NCBI RefSeq assembly: GCF_010692325.1
Contig: NZ_JAAHHW010000066.1
Location: 1 to 37,376, forward strand
Length of the DNA stretch: 37,376 nucleotides
Reading direction: 5' to 3'
Source: Moorena sp. SIO3I8
GTDB lineage: Bacteria; Cyanobacteriota; Cyanobacteriia; Cyanobacteriales; Coleofasciculaceae
Part shown: piece by piece, positions 6,461 through 15,236 of the stretch
Layout: each line of letters begins with the position of its first letter
Numbering within the stretch: position 1 is the stretch's first letter
The notes under the pieces: generated by a model
Databases searched by the model: none
Told to the model about the DNA's origin: nothing
What the model saw: the letters and a program-made list of their open reading frames with translations, nothing else
Translations under genes and position numbers: made by a program

Positions 6461-7960
6461 CTAATTCGATGGTTTAGCTTTTGGTGCCCCTGATGGCTGA
6501 CTGGTTTGAGGTTTAAGAAACAGTGCTTCTTTTGCAGATTGCCCTTCACCCTGAGAACCGAAATACCAAAGCGCTGCTCCTGCTTCAGCACGGGTGACTG
6601 GTTTTTTAGGCTGAAACAATATTGTATAACCAAAGACTCGGCGAATATTTGCCAAATCGCCATTTCGGAAATCAGCTAAGACGGCTCGCAATGCTTTCGG
6701 GTCAATTTCGGCGGTATCTTTGAAGCCCCAAGTTTCTTTCACTGCTTCAATAGAGGCTTTGGGCAAGGCTTTACGAGTATCGAGAGGCACTTTCCACACC
6801 ATCAGATTTTCCCTAGTCAATGGTGCATCTGGACGAAACAATACTGCCGTAGAATCGCCACTGAGGGGACTAGGAATTAATCCAGCATCAGCTAATCCCT
6901 GAATATAGGGAAAATCAGGATCCGTACGAGGCACATCCTGAAATGCAGGTTGAGTAGTTTTGGATGCTAAACGGATTTGCAATCCTGGACGATTGGCATA
7001 GATCCGATTATTCGCATCCATCAGCCAACGGGCATACTGACGGCGGCTTATGGTTTGATTGGGGGCAAACTGAGTACCTTGACTATCAGCATTGGTCTTT
7101 GGATTAGCTGTGCCTGGGGTTAAGACTCCCAATTTTGCCAAATCTGCCACATACTTACGCAAATCTCGGGGGACTTTATCCAAGTCAGTAAATTTCTCAG
7201 GTTCTCCTGACCTGACCTGAGCTGGCTTACTCGCAACCTCAGAGGGTTGTGTTGGTTTCTGGGGTTGTGTTGGTTTCTGAGGTTGTGTTGGTTTCTGAGG
7301 TTGTGTTGGTTTTTGAGCTTGTGTTGGTTTCTGGGATGGTTGTGGTTTCTCAGCTTGTGTTGGTTTCTCAGCTTTGGTATCCTTACCATCCCGGACGTAC
7401 TGAATATCAAATGTGGTCACACTGCTGTTGGTAGCAACCGCTGGGGGCTTTGATGAGGAGGCAGCGCTCGATTTGCCAGTAGTGGCACGAGAAGGAATCG
7501 AAAGGGTAACATCCAAGTCATTACGACGGACGATGAATGTGCCACCATCTTGCTCTTCTGGCTGGTCGAGGACTTCCCAGCCTCCCGACTCAAAGGTCTT
7601 TTGGTAAAAGTTCTGAATTAAATTAATTGGGTCAGGGGATGACCAAATCGTCAGCTTACCTGGAGCAGCAGCATCTTTGAGGGGTTCCACTTGTTCCAAG
7701 GTTGCTTGTTGATAACGGGGAATCTCAGTGGGGAAGTCTTCTGGCAACGGTACTGACTTCTGTTTCTGGGGAGTACTTTGAGGCTTGTTCGGAGATGGCC
7801 GACCCAAGTTTTTGGGTGGGTTATCTTTCAGTGTGGGGTCTGCTCCCAAAGACCGCTGCAAAGCGTCACCTAGGTTAGTGTTGGCGCAGGCACTCAACAC
7901 ACCCAGAAGACAAACCGCTAAACTCGCACGTAGGACAGAGTGTGGAAACAGCACGGGCAT
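6461..7960 (-). CDS. SLH-domain lipoprotein (499 aa)
   Basis: Residues 1-24 are a lipoprotein signal peptide with lipobox LSAC (22-25; Cys25 would be lipidated). A linker follows, then an alpha/beta domain around 80-190. Next come tandem PTQPQK hexapeptides at about 198-235, encoded by 18-bp repeats. The C-terminal half has S-layer-homology-like segments: FTDLDKVPRDLRKYVADLAK, FQDVPRTDPDFPYIQGLADA and FKDTAEIDPKALRAVLADF, with ISRRQYARWL and VTRAEAGAALW as the usual helix-2 signatures. SLH domains in cyanobacteria bind peptidoglycan or associated polymers, so this protein probably bridges membrane and cell wall. It starts back to back with signal peptidase I, leaving a shared promoter gap. 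The molecular role is unknown. Confidence 0.85.
   Translation of the reverse strand: MPVLFPHSVLRASLAVCLLGVLSACANTNLGDALQRSLGADPTLKDNPPKNLGRPSPNKPQSTPQKQKSVPLPEDFPTEIPRYQQATLEQVEPLKDAAAPGKLTIWSSPDPINLIQNFYQKTFESGGWEVLDQPEEQDGGTFIVRRNDLDVTLSIPSRATTGKSSAASSSKPPAVATNSSVTTFDIQYVRDGKDTKAEKPTQAEKPQPSQKPTQAQKPTQPQKPTQPQKPTQPQKPTQPSEVASKPAQVRSGEPEKFTDLDKVPRDLRKYVADLAKLGVLTPGTANPKTNADSQGTQFAPNQTISRRQYARWLMDANNRIYANRPGLQIRLASKTTQPAFQDVPRTDPDFPYIQGLADAGLIPSPLSGDSTAVLFRPDAPLTRENLMVWKVPLDTRKALPKASIEAVKETWGFKDTAEIDPKALRAVLADFRNGDLANIRRVFGYTILFQPKKPVTRAEAGAALWYFGSQGEGQSAKEALFLKPQTSQPSGAPKAKPSN
7246..7370. repeat. 18-bp in-frame repeat encoding PTQPQK units
   Basis: Tandem GGTTGTGTTGGTTTCTGA-type units lie inside the SLH lipoprotein gene. 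The central copies are nearly identical at DNA level, suggesting recent expansion, and the outer copies (with AQ, SQ, EK) have drifted. Opposite-strand open frames here are shadows. Confidence 0.85.
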
Positions 7961-8128
7961 TGTCCAACAACAGTACTCACTTCCTAAACTAACGCAAATT
8001 CACAAAAGGGCAATCAAGCGTGTTATCCTGGCTGAGTTGCCAAACTAGTAAAGATGTTTAGGGCTAGGGGGGCGGTCATACCCATAAATCTGCCTTACCG
8101 TCAATTTAAATGTCAATTTAAATCTTGT

Positions 8129-8761
8129 ATGGATGCACAGAAAAAGAAATTAGCAGCACCGAGTGAATCTTCTGAATCTGTTCAGGAGCAGCAAGCAGAT
8201 GCTCAGGGTCAACAACAGGCCAAGGGTGGCACGCCATTCTGGAAGCAAGTACAGGAAAATTTCCAAATTATTGCGATCGCACTAGCCTTAGCTCTATTGA
8301 TTCGAGTATTTGTCGCAGAACCTCGCTACATTCCCTCGGATTCCATGTACCCGACTTTGGGAATAGGCGATCGCTTAGTGGTGGAAAAAATCTCTTACCG
8401 TTTCCATACCCCTAGAGTCGGTGACATTATAGTGTTTGAACTACCGCCACAATTACAAATTTTGGGTTACTCAAAAGACCAAGCTTTCATCAAGCGGGTG
8501 ATTGGCACATCCGGTGATACGGTTCAAGTCAAAGATGGCAAAGTTTATCGCAACGGTACTCCTATAGACGAGGACTACATTGCCCAACCTCCCCATTATC
8601 AGATGGGACTGGTGCAGGTGCCAGAAGATCAGCTATTTGTCATGGGAGACAACCGCAACAATAGCAACGATTCCCATGTTTGGGGTTTTCTAGGTAAAGA
8701 CAAAGTCATTGGTCGTGCCTGTTTCCGTTTTTGGCCACTTAGTGAACTTGGTTCGATCTGA
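8129..8761 (+). CDS. lepB: Signal peptidase I
   Basis: This is the membrane-bound Ser/Lys serine protease that removes signal peptides from exported proteins. Counting from the ATG at 8129 (210 aa), a Gln-rich cytosolic stretch precedes one membrane helix (about 45-62). Then come box B with PSDSMYPTL (Ser72), box D FIKRVIGTSGD (Lys122) and box E MGDNRNNSNDS, so the catalytic pair and all boxes are present. The frame stays open to an earlier ATG at 8054, but the extra 25 residues (rich in Arg, Phe and Cys) do not resemble the family, so I prefer 8129. It is divergent from the SLH lipoprotein. Confidence 0.9.
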   Translation: MDAQKKKLAAPSESSESVQEQQADAQGQQQAKGGTPFWKQVQENFQIIAIALALALLIRVFVAEPRYIPSDSMYPTLGIGDRLVVEKISYRFHTPRVGDIIVFELPPQLQILGYSKDQAFIKRVIGTSGDTVQVKDGKVYRNGTPIDEDYIAQPPHYQMGLVQVPEDQLFVMGDNRNNSNDSHVWGFLGKDKVIGRACFRFWPLSELGSI

Positions 8762-8856
8762 ACTATAGCAGTTTTCAATGAGGTTAGTAAACAGCTATAG
8801 AAAATGTCGCAGAGTCTACCAAAAACTCTTATTATTTGTTAAAATTAAATTAGGGT

Positions 8857-8936
8857 AACACCGACCGGGATTATTATGTAACTTAAATTAAAGCCGAAAA
8901 CCAAGGGTTTAATAGTTGCGCTGTAATCCCGGTGTT
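8857..8936. ncRNA. Candidate structured RNA or terminator downstream of lepB
   Basis: AACACCGACCGGGATTA (8857-8873) pairs with TAATCCCGGTGTT (8924-8936) apart from a 4-base bulge. The 50-base interior contains a second small inverted pair (ATTAAA at 8887 and TTTAAT at 8908). A T6 run follows at 8941-8947. The branched form and T-run fit a large intrinsic terminator for lepB or a small independent RNA. The sequence alone does not decide. Confidence 0.4.
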
Positions 8937-8958
8937 ATAACTTTTTTGAGATTTTTAT

Positions 8959-9006
8959 GGTCAGTGGTCAGTGGTCAGTGGTCAGTGGTCAGTGGTCAGT
9001 GGTCAG
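8959..9006. repeat. Heptamer array, unit GGTCAGT
   Basis: Seven tandem 7-base units lie between the convergent lepB and GH57 genes. Confidence 0.9.
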
Positions 9007-9022
9007 CTTATTTTATTCAAAA

Positions 9023-9083
9023 GCTGATAGCTGATAGCTGATAGCTGATAGCTGATAGCTGATAGCTGATAGCTGATAGCTGA
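9023..9083. repeat. Heptamer array, unit GCTGATA
   Basis: Eight to nine tandem 7-base units end four bases before the stop of the GH57 gene. The same unit family forms the longer array at 20420-20579. Confidence 0.9.
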
Positions 9084-9087
9084 ATGC

Positions 9088-11799
9088 TTACAGGTTGGTG
9101 ACCCAACCACTGAGATCCACTGCTAAGGTTTGACCCAACTTGAGTAGGGGGCTTGGGGAAAGTGAAGCACTGAGGGCAGTGCTACAGGTACACATTTTAC
9201 ATAGCCAGGGATAGCTGCCATTGCTATCACTATCTTTGTTTTGACTATCTTTCTTTAAATCTTGGCTTTGGATCAGCTGAGGCAAAATTTGGTTATGGAA
9301 GTACTGCAAGTAAAGTTCTTGGCAACGATCTAAGGATAAGCTTAGATTGAGCTGATTCCCAACATCAATCATTTTGTCTAGCCGTTGAATATCGACTTCC
9401 ACTTCCTCTGGGTTGCTATCGTAAAGAATTTGCCAGAGCGTACGCAAAATTAACTTTTCTAAGGTTTGCTTGACTTCTAGGGTATTCAACTGACAGTGGA
9501 GATGATTCGCTGCTGTTGCGATCGCTTCTAACTCTGCCAACCTACTCCATACCACCTGCTGATCACTGCTATCACTATCTAATGCCCTAATCACAGTAAT
9601 ACACTGATTGGATATAGCAATTTCTGCTGCTACTTGCAATTCCTTGGGAATAGATAACCCATCTCTCTGGAAAGCCATCAAGGCTCTATAGTTATCCCGA
9701 TAAACCTGGGTATAGAGCTGATCCAAACGGGTCAAGGTTTCCTGGCTCAACAGCTGCATAATCCGGTGTCGCTCTTCAGGAAACAGATGCTGCAAATTAA
9801 AATTTTGCTGCCCAAACAGCTGATTCATTACCAAAATTGTGTGGGCTGCACTGGCTTGCTCGAGGGCATTAAATAATCTTTCCAACCGCTGGCGGTAGGC
9901 TCGACATTCAGCAAGGGGTTGAATACAGCAGTGGAAGTCCCAACCACCTAGGTATAGCAAGGCAAACACAAAATCACCACTTTCCCTAGTTATCTCAGAA
10001 ACCAATTGTAACTGTCCCACAGCTAGGGTTAATGCCCCGATTCGTTTTAGCTGGTAATATTGCTGATGGGCATAGTAACAGTAGATTTTGTCTTCTTGGG
10101 AATAGTTTTTAAATAGGGAACTAATGGCATAGTCTGCTACTACTTGCTTGCAGCTAACCTGGGCTGACACCACTAGTTGCCGATAAATCTGGTCACCAGT
10201 TTTAAAGCATTCCACATTACTGGGTGCTAGAGCAAGGCGTTGGATAAATTCTTCTTCCAGTTGGACTTTAGCAACATTAGCAGCTAACTCCATAGCACGG
10301 GCAGCATAGCGTAAAATCTGAACCCCTTCTAGACGGGAGATTTCCTCAAAAAACCAACCACAACTGGTATACATCAGCAGAGCATGACGCTGCATTTCCA
10401 GCAGTCGTAAGCCATCCACGTGTTCGGCGGTCGTCAGTGGGTGAGTACTATGACGCTCCAGAAAACTGTCCACATTGGCTGGGGAACGGTTCCGAATCAC
10501 TTCGATATACTCATCCCGCGCTAGCCAAGGGTCATGGAAGAATTGGCTACCAGTCTCTTGATATACCTCAATCAATTGATCCCGTAACCAATCCAGGGCA
10601 TTCCGCAGGGGACGACGCCACATTTGGTGCCACTTCCCGTCACCACCACAGCCACAATCATCTTGCCAACGGTCAACCCCATGGGAGCAACTCCAGGCTG
10701 TTACTGGCTTCAGTACCACCTCCCAGGTGGGTGGATTAAAGCTAAGGTAGTGGGCAAAGTTGGTTACTGTCCAGTTGCGCTGGGGAAACTCATGGGTAAA
10801 AGCGTAGGCAATACACTTCTCAGTGCCTGTTTTGTGATGGCCAAAGGTTTCCCCATCCGTTGCCACAGCAATCAACTGGGCGCTGCGATGATCCCCACGT
10901 ACTGCTTGACCCAAACGCTTGGCGAAGTGTTCAGTACTGGTGAGTAAATCATTGAAGCCCATATCTCTGGAGATTGGGCCGTCATAGAAAAAGATATCAA
11001 TAAATTTGCCATTTTTGAGGAAGCAACGGTAAGGGCGAGTAGGGTCAATCTGAGCACCTCCCACTTCCTGCCATGGAGAATTACTATTGTGTTCACTGGT
11101 GAGTTCATTGGGAATTGGGCGGCAACGTTGAGCTTGGGAAGGGGCTAGGATAGTAAACCGAATATCTTCTGCTACCAATGCTTCCAAGGTGGGATAGTCT
11201 ACTGCGGTTTCCGCCAGCCACATCCCTTCGGGTTCACGACCAAAGCGGGAACGGAAGTCCGCTTTTCCCCAACGGATTTGGGTGTATTTGTCCCGTTCAT
11301 TGGCTAAGGGAAGGATGATGTGGTTGTACACTTGAGCGATCGCATTTCCGTGACCATTTAAGCGTACGCAACTCTTCTTGTCCGCTTCCAGAATCCGCTG
11401 ATACACTTCGAGATCGTAATCTTCCAGCCATGACATTAAGGTTGGACCAATATTGAAGCTCAAATAGTCATAGTTGTTGACAATATCTATCACTTCCCCT
11501 TGGTCATTTAATACCCTAGCAAAGGCATTGGGGCGGTAGCACTCATAGTAAATCCGTTCGTTCCAGTCATGAAACGGAGCAGCAGTAGGCTGACGCTCAA
11601 TAGTATCTAGATCAGGGTTTTCCCGAGGCGGTTGGTAGAAATGACCGTGGATAGTAATATAGACACCTGTGGCCGTATCTAGGGAGTCATTGTTGAGCGT
11701 CGAGTAGTGTTTGATCTTGGCAGTGGACTTAGCAGTGGACTTTATTTCCTCAGCTTGTAACACTAGCAGTTCAGCTACTGAAGTCATGGGAATATGCAT
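9088..11799 (-). CDS. Glycoside hydrolase family 57 with DUF3536 (903 aa)
   Basis: The N-terminal catalytic barrel shows the GH57 motifs in order: HGHFYQPPREN (51-61), LNGHGNAIAQ (148-156), GMWLAETAVD with the presumed nucleophile Glu197, and VATDGETFGHHK with the presumed acid/base Asp315. The C-terminal part (about 480-870) is the helical DUF3536 region that accompanies this GH57 subgroup in cyanobacteria. GH57 enzymes act on alpha-glucans (amylase, branching or transferase activities), so a role in glycogen metabolism is likely, but the exact reaction is not fixed by motifs. No signal peptide, hence cytosolic. A second Met at residue 5 is an alternative start; neither has a strong ribosome site. 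The last residues lie next to the GCTGATA array. Confidence 0.9.
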   Translation of the reverse strand: MHIPMTSVAELLVLQAEEIKSTAKSTAKIKHYSTLNNDSLDTATGVYITIHGHFYQPPRENPDLDTIERQPTAAPFHDWNERIYYECYRPNAFARVLNDQGEVIDIVNNYDYLSFNIGPTLMSWLEDYDLEVYQRILEADKKSCVRLNGHGNAIAQVYNHIILPLANERDKYTQIRWGKADFRSRFGREPEGMWLAETAVDYPTLEALVAEDIRFTILAPSQAQRCRPIPNELTSEHNSNSPWQEVGGAQIDPTRPYRCFLKNGKFIDIFFYDGPISRDMGFNDLLTSTEHFAKRLGQAVRGDHRSAQLIAVATDGETFGHHKTGTEKCIAYAFTHEFPQRNWTVTNFAHYLSFNPPTWEVVLKPVTAWSCSHGVDRWQDDCGCGGDGKWHQMWRRPLRNALDWLRDQLIEVYQETGSQFFHDPWLARDEYIEVIRNRSPANVDSFLERHSTHPLTTAEHVDGLRLLEMQRHALLMYTSCGWFFEEISRLEGVQILRYAARAMELAANVAKVQLEEEFIQRLALAPSNVECFKTGDQIYRQLVVSAQVSCKQVVADYAISSLFKNYSQEDKIYCYYAHQQYYQLKRIGALTLAVGQLQLVSEITRESGDFVFALLYLGGWDFHCCIQPLAECRAYRQRLERLFNALEQASAAHTILVMNQLFGQQNFNLQHLFPEERHRIMQLLSQETLTRLDQLYTQVYRDNYRALMAFQRDGLSIPKELQVAAEIAISNQCITVIRALDSDSSDQQVVWSRLAELEAIATAANHLHCQLNTLEVKQTLEKLILRTLWQILYDSNPEEVEVDIQRLDKMIDVGNQLNLSLSLDRCQELYLQYFHNQILPQLIQSQDLKKDSQNKDSDSNGSYPWLCKMCTCSTALSASLSPSPLLKLGQTLAVDLSGWVTNL

Positions 11800-12514
11800 T
11801 CAAAAAACAGCAACACAGCTCACCCAACCCGATAACTTCATGTTTGGGACTCGGAGCGCGAATACCCTTGAGCAAACTTATACTGGTTTGGCAGTAACGA
11901 ACAAAAGTAGCGGATAGTTGGGACAGCGGATAGTTGGGACAAACGTTAAATGCTTAACACAATGATTAATTCAACCGCAAGGTTTAATTCAAGTAACTCC
12001 AATCAGTTTATGCAAATTGCGGTAATCTTATCAATCTTCACCAGATCATAGCAAATTTCTATGGTTAAAAAATATATCCTAAGACTGATGCGCTTGAGGA
12101 ATGGTTGAGTATCCAAAAGCAATATTGCAGCACAACAGTTACAGAGTAAGGTACTTGACTATCTAATTTGGCTATCTAAGTTCAGGACTTACGCACAGAC
12201 ACCATGGGTAGGGTGGGCAAGGTTTTGCCCACCCTACAGGTAGCTTGACTATCTAATTGGCCTATCTAAGTTGATTAGCTAACACCAGTCTAAATTTAAT
12301 CTGTTCATGTTATGAAACAAACCGTCAAACCATCCCCCCACCTCCCTATCTCCCCATCAGTCTCAACCCAAAAATTAACTGCGTGACAGCTTAGGGGCGT
12401 GACAGCTTAGGGAGACGGGGGGATGGGAAGAGGGATTGACCAAGTCCCTTTCGATACTGCCCTAGTCCCCGAGAGTAACTAGAATAGTAATTCTTTTGAG
12501 GTAAAGAAACCTAA
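11800..12514. other. 715-bp gene-free region with a repeat-flanked hairpin element
   Basis: This is the divergent gap between the GH57 and Ca2+/H+ antiporter genes and should hold both promoters. It carries the 12154-12272 element and a duplicated GCGTGACAGCTTAGG near 12381-12410. C-rich (12331-12355) and G-rich (12411-12430) patches are roughly complementary. No convincing coding frame was seen. Confidence 0.6.
12154..12272. repeat. Hairpin element between 29-bp direct repeats
   Basis: The 29-base segment beginning CTTGACTATCTAATTTGG (12154-12182) recurs at 12244-12272 with two mismatches. Between them lies CAGGACTTACGCAC and a perfect 13-bp stem, GTAGGGTGGGCAA (12208-12220) pairing with 12225-12237 over a GGTT loop. 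The structure resembles a small non-autonomous insertion or a duplicated cassette. Confidence 0.6.
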
Positions 12515-13633
12515 ATGCTCACCAAAAACCAAATTTTGTCAATTTTGCTACTGTTTATTCCCATTTCAGTAGCCGCTGAATTTCTAGAGTGGAACTCGGC
12601 AGTTATCTTCATTACCTCTTGCTTAGCAATTATTCCTTTAGCAGCATGGATGGGAACAGCCACAGAAGAAATTGCTGTGGTGCTCGGTCCAAACCTAGGA
12701 GGGTTATTAAATGCCACCTTTGGCAACGCTACAGAATTAATCATTGCCCTAATTGCCCTGAATGCTGGGTTAGTAGAAGTGGTTAAAGCCACCATCACTG
12801 GCTCCATCATCGGTAACCTACTCCTAGTGATGGGATTTGCGATGCTGCTGGGTGGATTGCGTTACAAAGAACAGGAGTTTCAGCCCATTGTGGCGCGGGT
12901 GAATGCCTCTTCAATGAACCTAGCGGTGATTGCCATGTTGCTACCGACAGCAATGGATACCACATCCATTGGTATTCCTCAATCTACATTACAACAGCTT
13001 TCGGTGGCAGTTGCCCTGGTTTTAATTCTGGTTTATGGGCTAACTCTATTATTTTCCATGAAAACCCACACCTATCTGTTTGATGTGGGAATGGCAGAAA
13101 TGGAGTCAGAAGAAACAGGGGAGGGTGAAATTGCCAGTTCCGAATCTCAACATCTGCCTAATATCTGGTTGTGGGTAGGAGTCTTGGTAGTGGTTACCCT
13201 GCTGGTGGCACTAGAGTCAGAACTTTTGGTGGATAGCTTGGAATCTGCCACATCACAGTTAGGACTAACAGCGCTGTTTACCGGAGTAATTTTACTGCCC
13301 GTAATTGGTAATGCAGCAGAACACGCCACTGCGGTAACTGTGGCGATGAAGAATAAGATGGATCTCTCAGTTTCCGTAGCCGTGGGGTCTAGTCTGCAAA
13401 TTGCCCTATTTGTTGCCCCAGTGTTAGTGCTGGCTGGGTGGTTTATGGGTCAGCCCATGGATTTGGATTTTAATCCCTTTGAATTGGTAGCAGTAGCCGT
13501 AGCTGTTTTGATTACTAATTCGATTAGTTCTGATGGTAAGTCAAACTGGCTCGAAGGAGTGTTGCTATTAGCAGCTTATGTGGTATTAGGACTAGCGTTT
13601 TACTTCCATCCAGTGGTGGAGGGATTGGGATGA
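12515..13633 (+). CDS. cax: Ca2+/H+ antiporter, CaCA/CAX family (372 aa)
   Basis: This is an integral membrane exchanger that moves Ca2+ out of the cytosol in return for protons. About eleven hydrophobic helices are visible. The two signature alpha-repeats are present: FGNATELIIALIALNAG (69-85) and IGNAAEHATAVTVAMKN (264-280), with the paired acidic Glu residues of the ion site. The two halves are separated by an acidic loop (about 195-210, Glu-rich), the usual CAX layout. The length is normal for bacterial CAX. The ATG follows TTGAGGTAAAG, which offers a GAGGT ribosome site about 13 bases upstream. The gene stands alone, and the product probably contributes to salt or pH tolerance, as known for cyanobacterial CAX. 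Confidence 0.92.
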   Translation: MLTKNQILSILLLFIPISVAAEFLEWNSAVIFITSCLAIIPLAAWMGTATEEIAVVLGPNLGGLLNATFGNATELIIALIALNAGLVEVVKATITGSIIGNLLLVMGFAMLLGGLRYKEQEFQPIVARVNASSMNLAVIAMLLPTAMDTTSIGIPQSTLQQLSVAVALVLILVYGLTLLFSMKTHTYLFDVGMAEMESEETGEGEIASSESQHLPNIWLWVGVLVVVTLLVALESELLVDSLESATSQLGLTALFTGVILLPVIGNAAEHATAVTVAMKNKMDLSVSVAVGSSLQIALFVAPVLVLAGWFMGQPMDLDFNPFELVAVAVAVLITNSISSDGKSNWLEGVLLLAAYVVLGLAFYFHPVVEGLG

Positions 13634-13835
13634 GTTAACGCCTAGTGTGTAGAGTTTGACGGTTGAAGGTGATGATGAACAAAGAATTTCAAGTCAATAA
13701 ACTGTCAACATCCCTGTCATCCCAAAAAAATCTGGCTATATTAGAGCTAGAGGGGTCAAATGTCAATGATAAATCGGTTTGATTCGTAAGACAAATTGAT
13801 TGGTAAGAAAAATCATCATCTAATCCACCCCTTTA

Positions 13836-13857
13836 GCCTTTGCCCTTTGCCCTTTAT
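13836..13857. repeat. Short heptamer array, unit GCCCTTT
   Basis: Two to three 7-base units lie in the 295-bp gap before the kinase gene. The rest of that gap holds no recognisable feature. Confidence 0.6.
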
Positions 13858-13928
13858 CCACCCATGTAGCTTGAGATTAACCGAGCACACTGATGGGATG
13901 GATGAGCCCCTGAGGACATTAAGCCGAG

Positions 13929-15122
13929 ATGCTGGAAGCTGAACAGATATTACATGAGCGCTATCAACTTAAGCAACAACTGGGACATAATGCTGGACGA
14001 CAAACTTGGCTAGCTGAAGATATAAGAGTGTCACCTCCAGAATTGGTAGTTGTTAAACTGCTGGCATTTGGTGGTGACGTTAATTGGGACGATTTAAAAC
14101 TCTTTGAGCGAGAAGCACAGGTGCTTAAACAGCTCAATCATCCCCGGATTCCCAAGTATCTTGATTATTTTAACATTGATGACCGAGTACTCTGGTTTTG
14201 CTTGGTACACAACTATATTCCTGGCTCCTCCCTCAAGGAAAAACTAAATCAAGGTAAACGATTTACAGAAGGGGAAGTGCGCCAAATAGCTGTGGATGTG
14301 CTGAAAATTCTTGAATTTCTCCATCAGCTGAATCCAGCCGTACTACACCGAGATATTAAGCCTAGCAATCTAATTTTAGGAGATGATGGGCAGATTTATG
14401 TCATCGATTTCGGGTCAGTGCAGGATCGGGCGTCTAAAGAGGGCGCTACATTTACAGTAGTGGGAACCTATGGTTACGCGCCCATGGAACAGTTTGGTGG
14501 TAGGGCAGTACCAGCCTCGGATTTGTATGGCTTAGGAGCGACGTTGATTCATTTGCTCACCGGGACTGCACCTGCTGACTTGCCCCAGCGGAATTTGCGC
14601 ATTTGCTTTAAAGACCAAGTCAACCTCAGTGCTAACCTGATTAGCTGGATTCAGAAGCTGACCGAACCGGCTCCAGAGCAACGCTTCAAAAGTGCGTCTG
14701 AAGCAATTCTAGCCCTAGAATTGGGCATGACACTAAATACTCGCAAAAGCAACAAACTGAGCAGACCCACCCGAGCCACCTTTGTGAATAATTCAGGTCA
14801 AGGGGGTTTAGGTGATCCTCGAATACCGATACCAGATGAAATCAAAGGCTGGAACTGGGGAGCTTTTTTGATACCTTGGTTTTGGCCTATGACAAATAAT
14901 GTTTGGATTGGACTGATAGCATGGGTGCCTCAATTGGGTTGGTTAATGGCGATCGCGCTCGGTGCCAAGGGCAATGAATGGGCTTGGAAAAGTCGTCGCT
15001 GGCGGAGTATTGAACACTTCAAAGCTCACCAAAGAGGCTGGGCAATCGTGGGGATTCTCTTTGGCGCACCACTGAGCGTGATGTTGTGGATACTTGTCTT
15101 GGGCTTGGTCTCTGGTTTTTAA
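13929..15122 (+). CDS. Ser/Thr protein kinase fused to a C-terminal membrane domain (397 aa)
   Basis: Residues 11-275 form a Hanks-type kinase: a weak glycine loop LGHNAGRQTWLAE, ATP-binding Lys43 (VVVKLL), Glu62, the catalytic loop LHRDIKPSN (139-147), DFG (160-162) and GTYGYAPMEQ (179-188). All catalytic residues are present although the glycine loop is degenerate. After a linker, residues about 307-397 make two or three hydrophobic helices in a tryptophan-rich module (GWNWGAFLIPWFW, then a basic WAWKSRRW loop). Such a module also occurs as a small stand-alone protein. The result would be a membrane-tethered kinase with an unusual C-terminal anchor and no external sensor domain. The substrate is unknown. 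It stands alone, convergent with the helicase gene. Confidence 0.88.
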   Translation: MLEAEQILHERYQLKQQLGHNAGRQTWLAEDIRVSPPELVVVKLLAFGGDVNWDDLKLFEREAQVLKQLNHPRIPKYLDYFNIDDRVLWFCLVHNYIPGSSLKEKLNQGKRFTEGEVRQIAVDVLKILEFLHQLNPAVLHRDIKPSNLILGDDGQIYVIDFGSVQDRASKEGATFTVVGTYGYAPMEQFGGRAVPASDLYGLGATLIHLLTGTAPADLPQRNLRICFKDQVNLSANLISWIQKLTEPAPEQRFKSASEAILALELGMTLNTRKSNKLSRPTRATFVNNSGQGGLGDPRIPIPDEIKGWNWGAFLIPWFWPMTNNVWIGLIAWVPQLGWLMAIALGAKGNEWAWKSRRWRSIEHFKAHQRGWAIVGILFGAPLSVMLWILVLGLVSGF

Positions 15123-15236
15123 TACGAAAAGGATCTAGCTTGCTGCTTCACCCTGGGCAAACTTCAACTCAAACATGCCAATACTTCTAACAGAAATATC
15201 CCAGGAACTTCCAGTAGAATTGTCAAGAAACAGTAT

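Noticed and set aside
7120-7453. Open frames opposite and overlapping the Gln/Pro-rich part of the SLH lipoprotein
   Set aside because: They arise from the 18-bp repeats read in other frames; the lipoprotein frame has clear domains.
10437-11108. Three overlapping open frames within the GH57 gene
   Set aside because: They overlap conserved GH57 sequence and show no family resemblance.
12050-12150. Short frame TDALEEWLSIQKQYCS in the gap before cax
   Set aside because: Only about 26 codons between stops, no family resemblance and no start; likely chance.
13870-13925. Possible hammerhead-like core (CTGATGGG...CTGAGGAC) before the kinase gene
   Set aside because: The invariant CTGANGA and GAAA core elements are not present in the right order.
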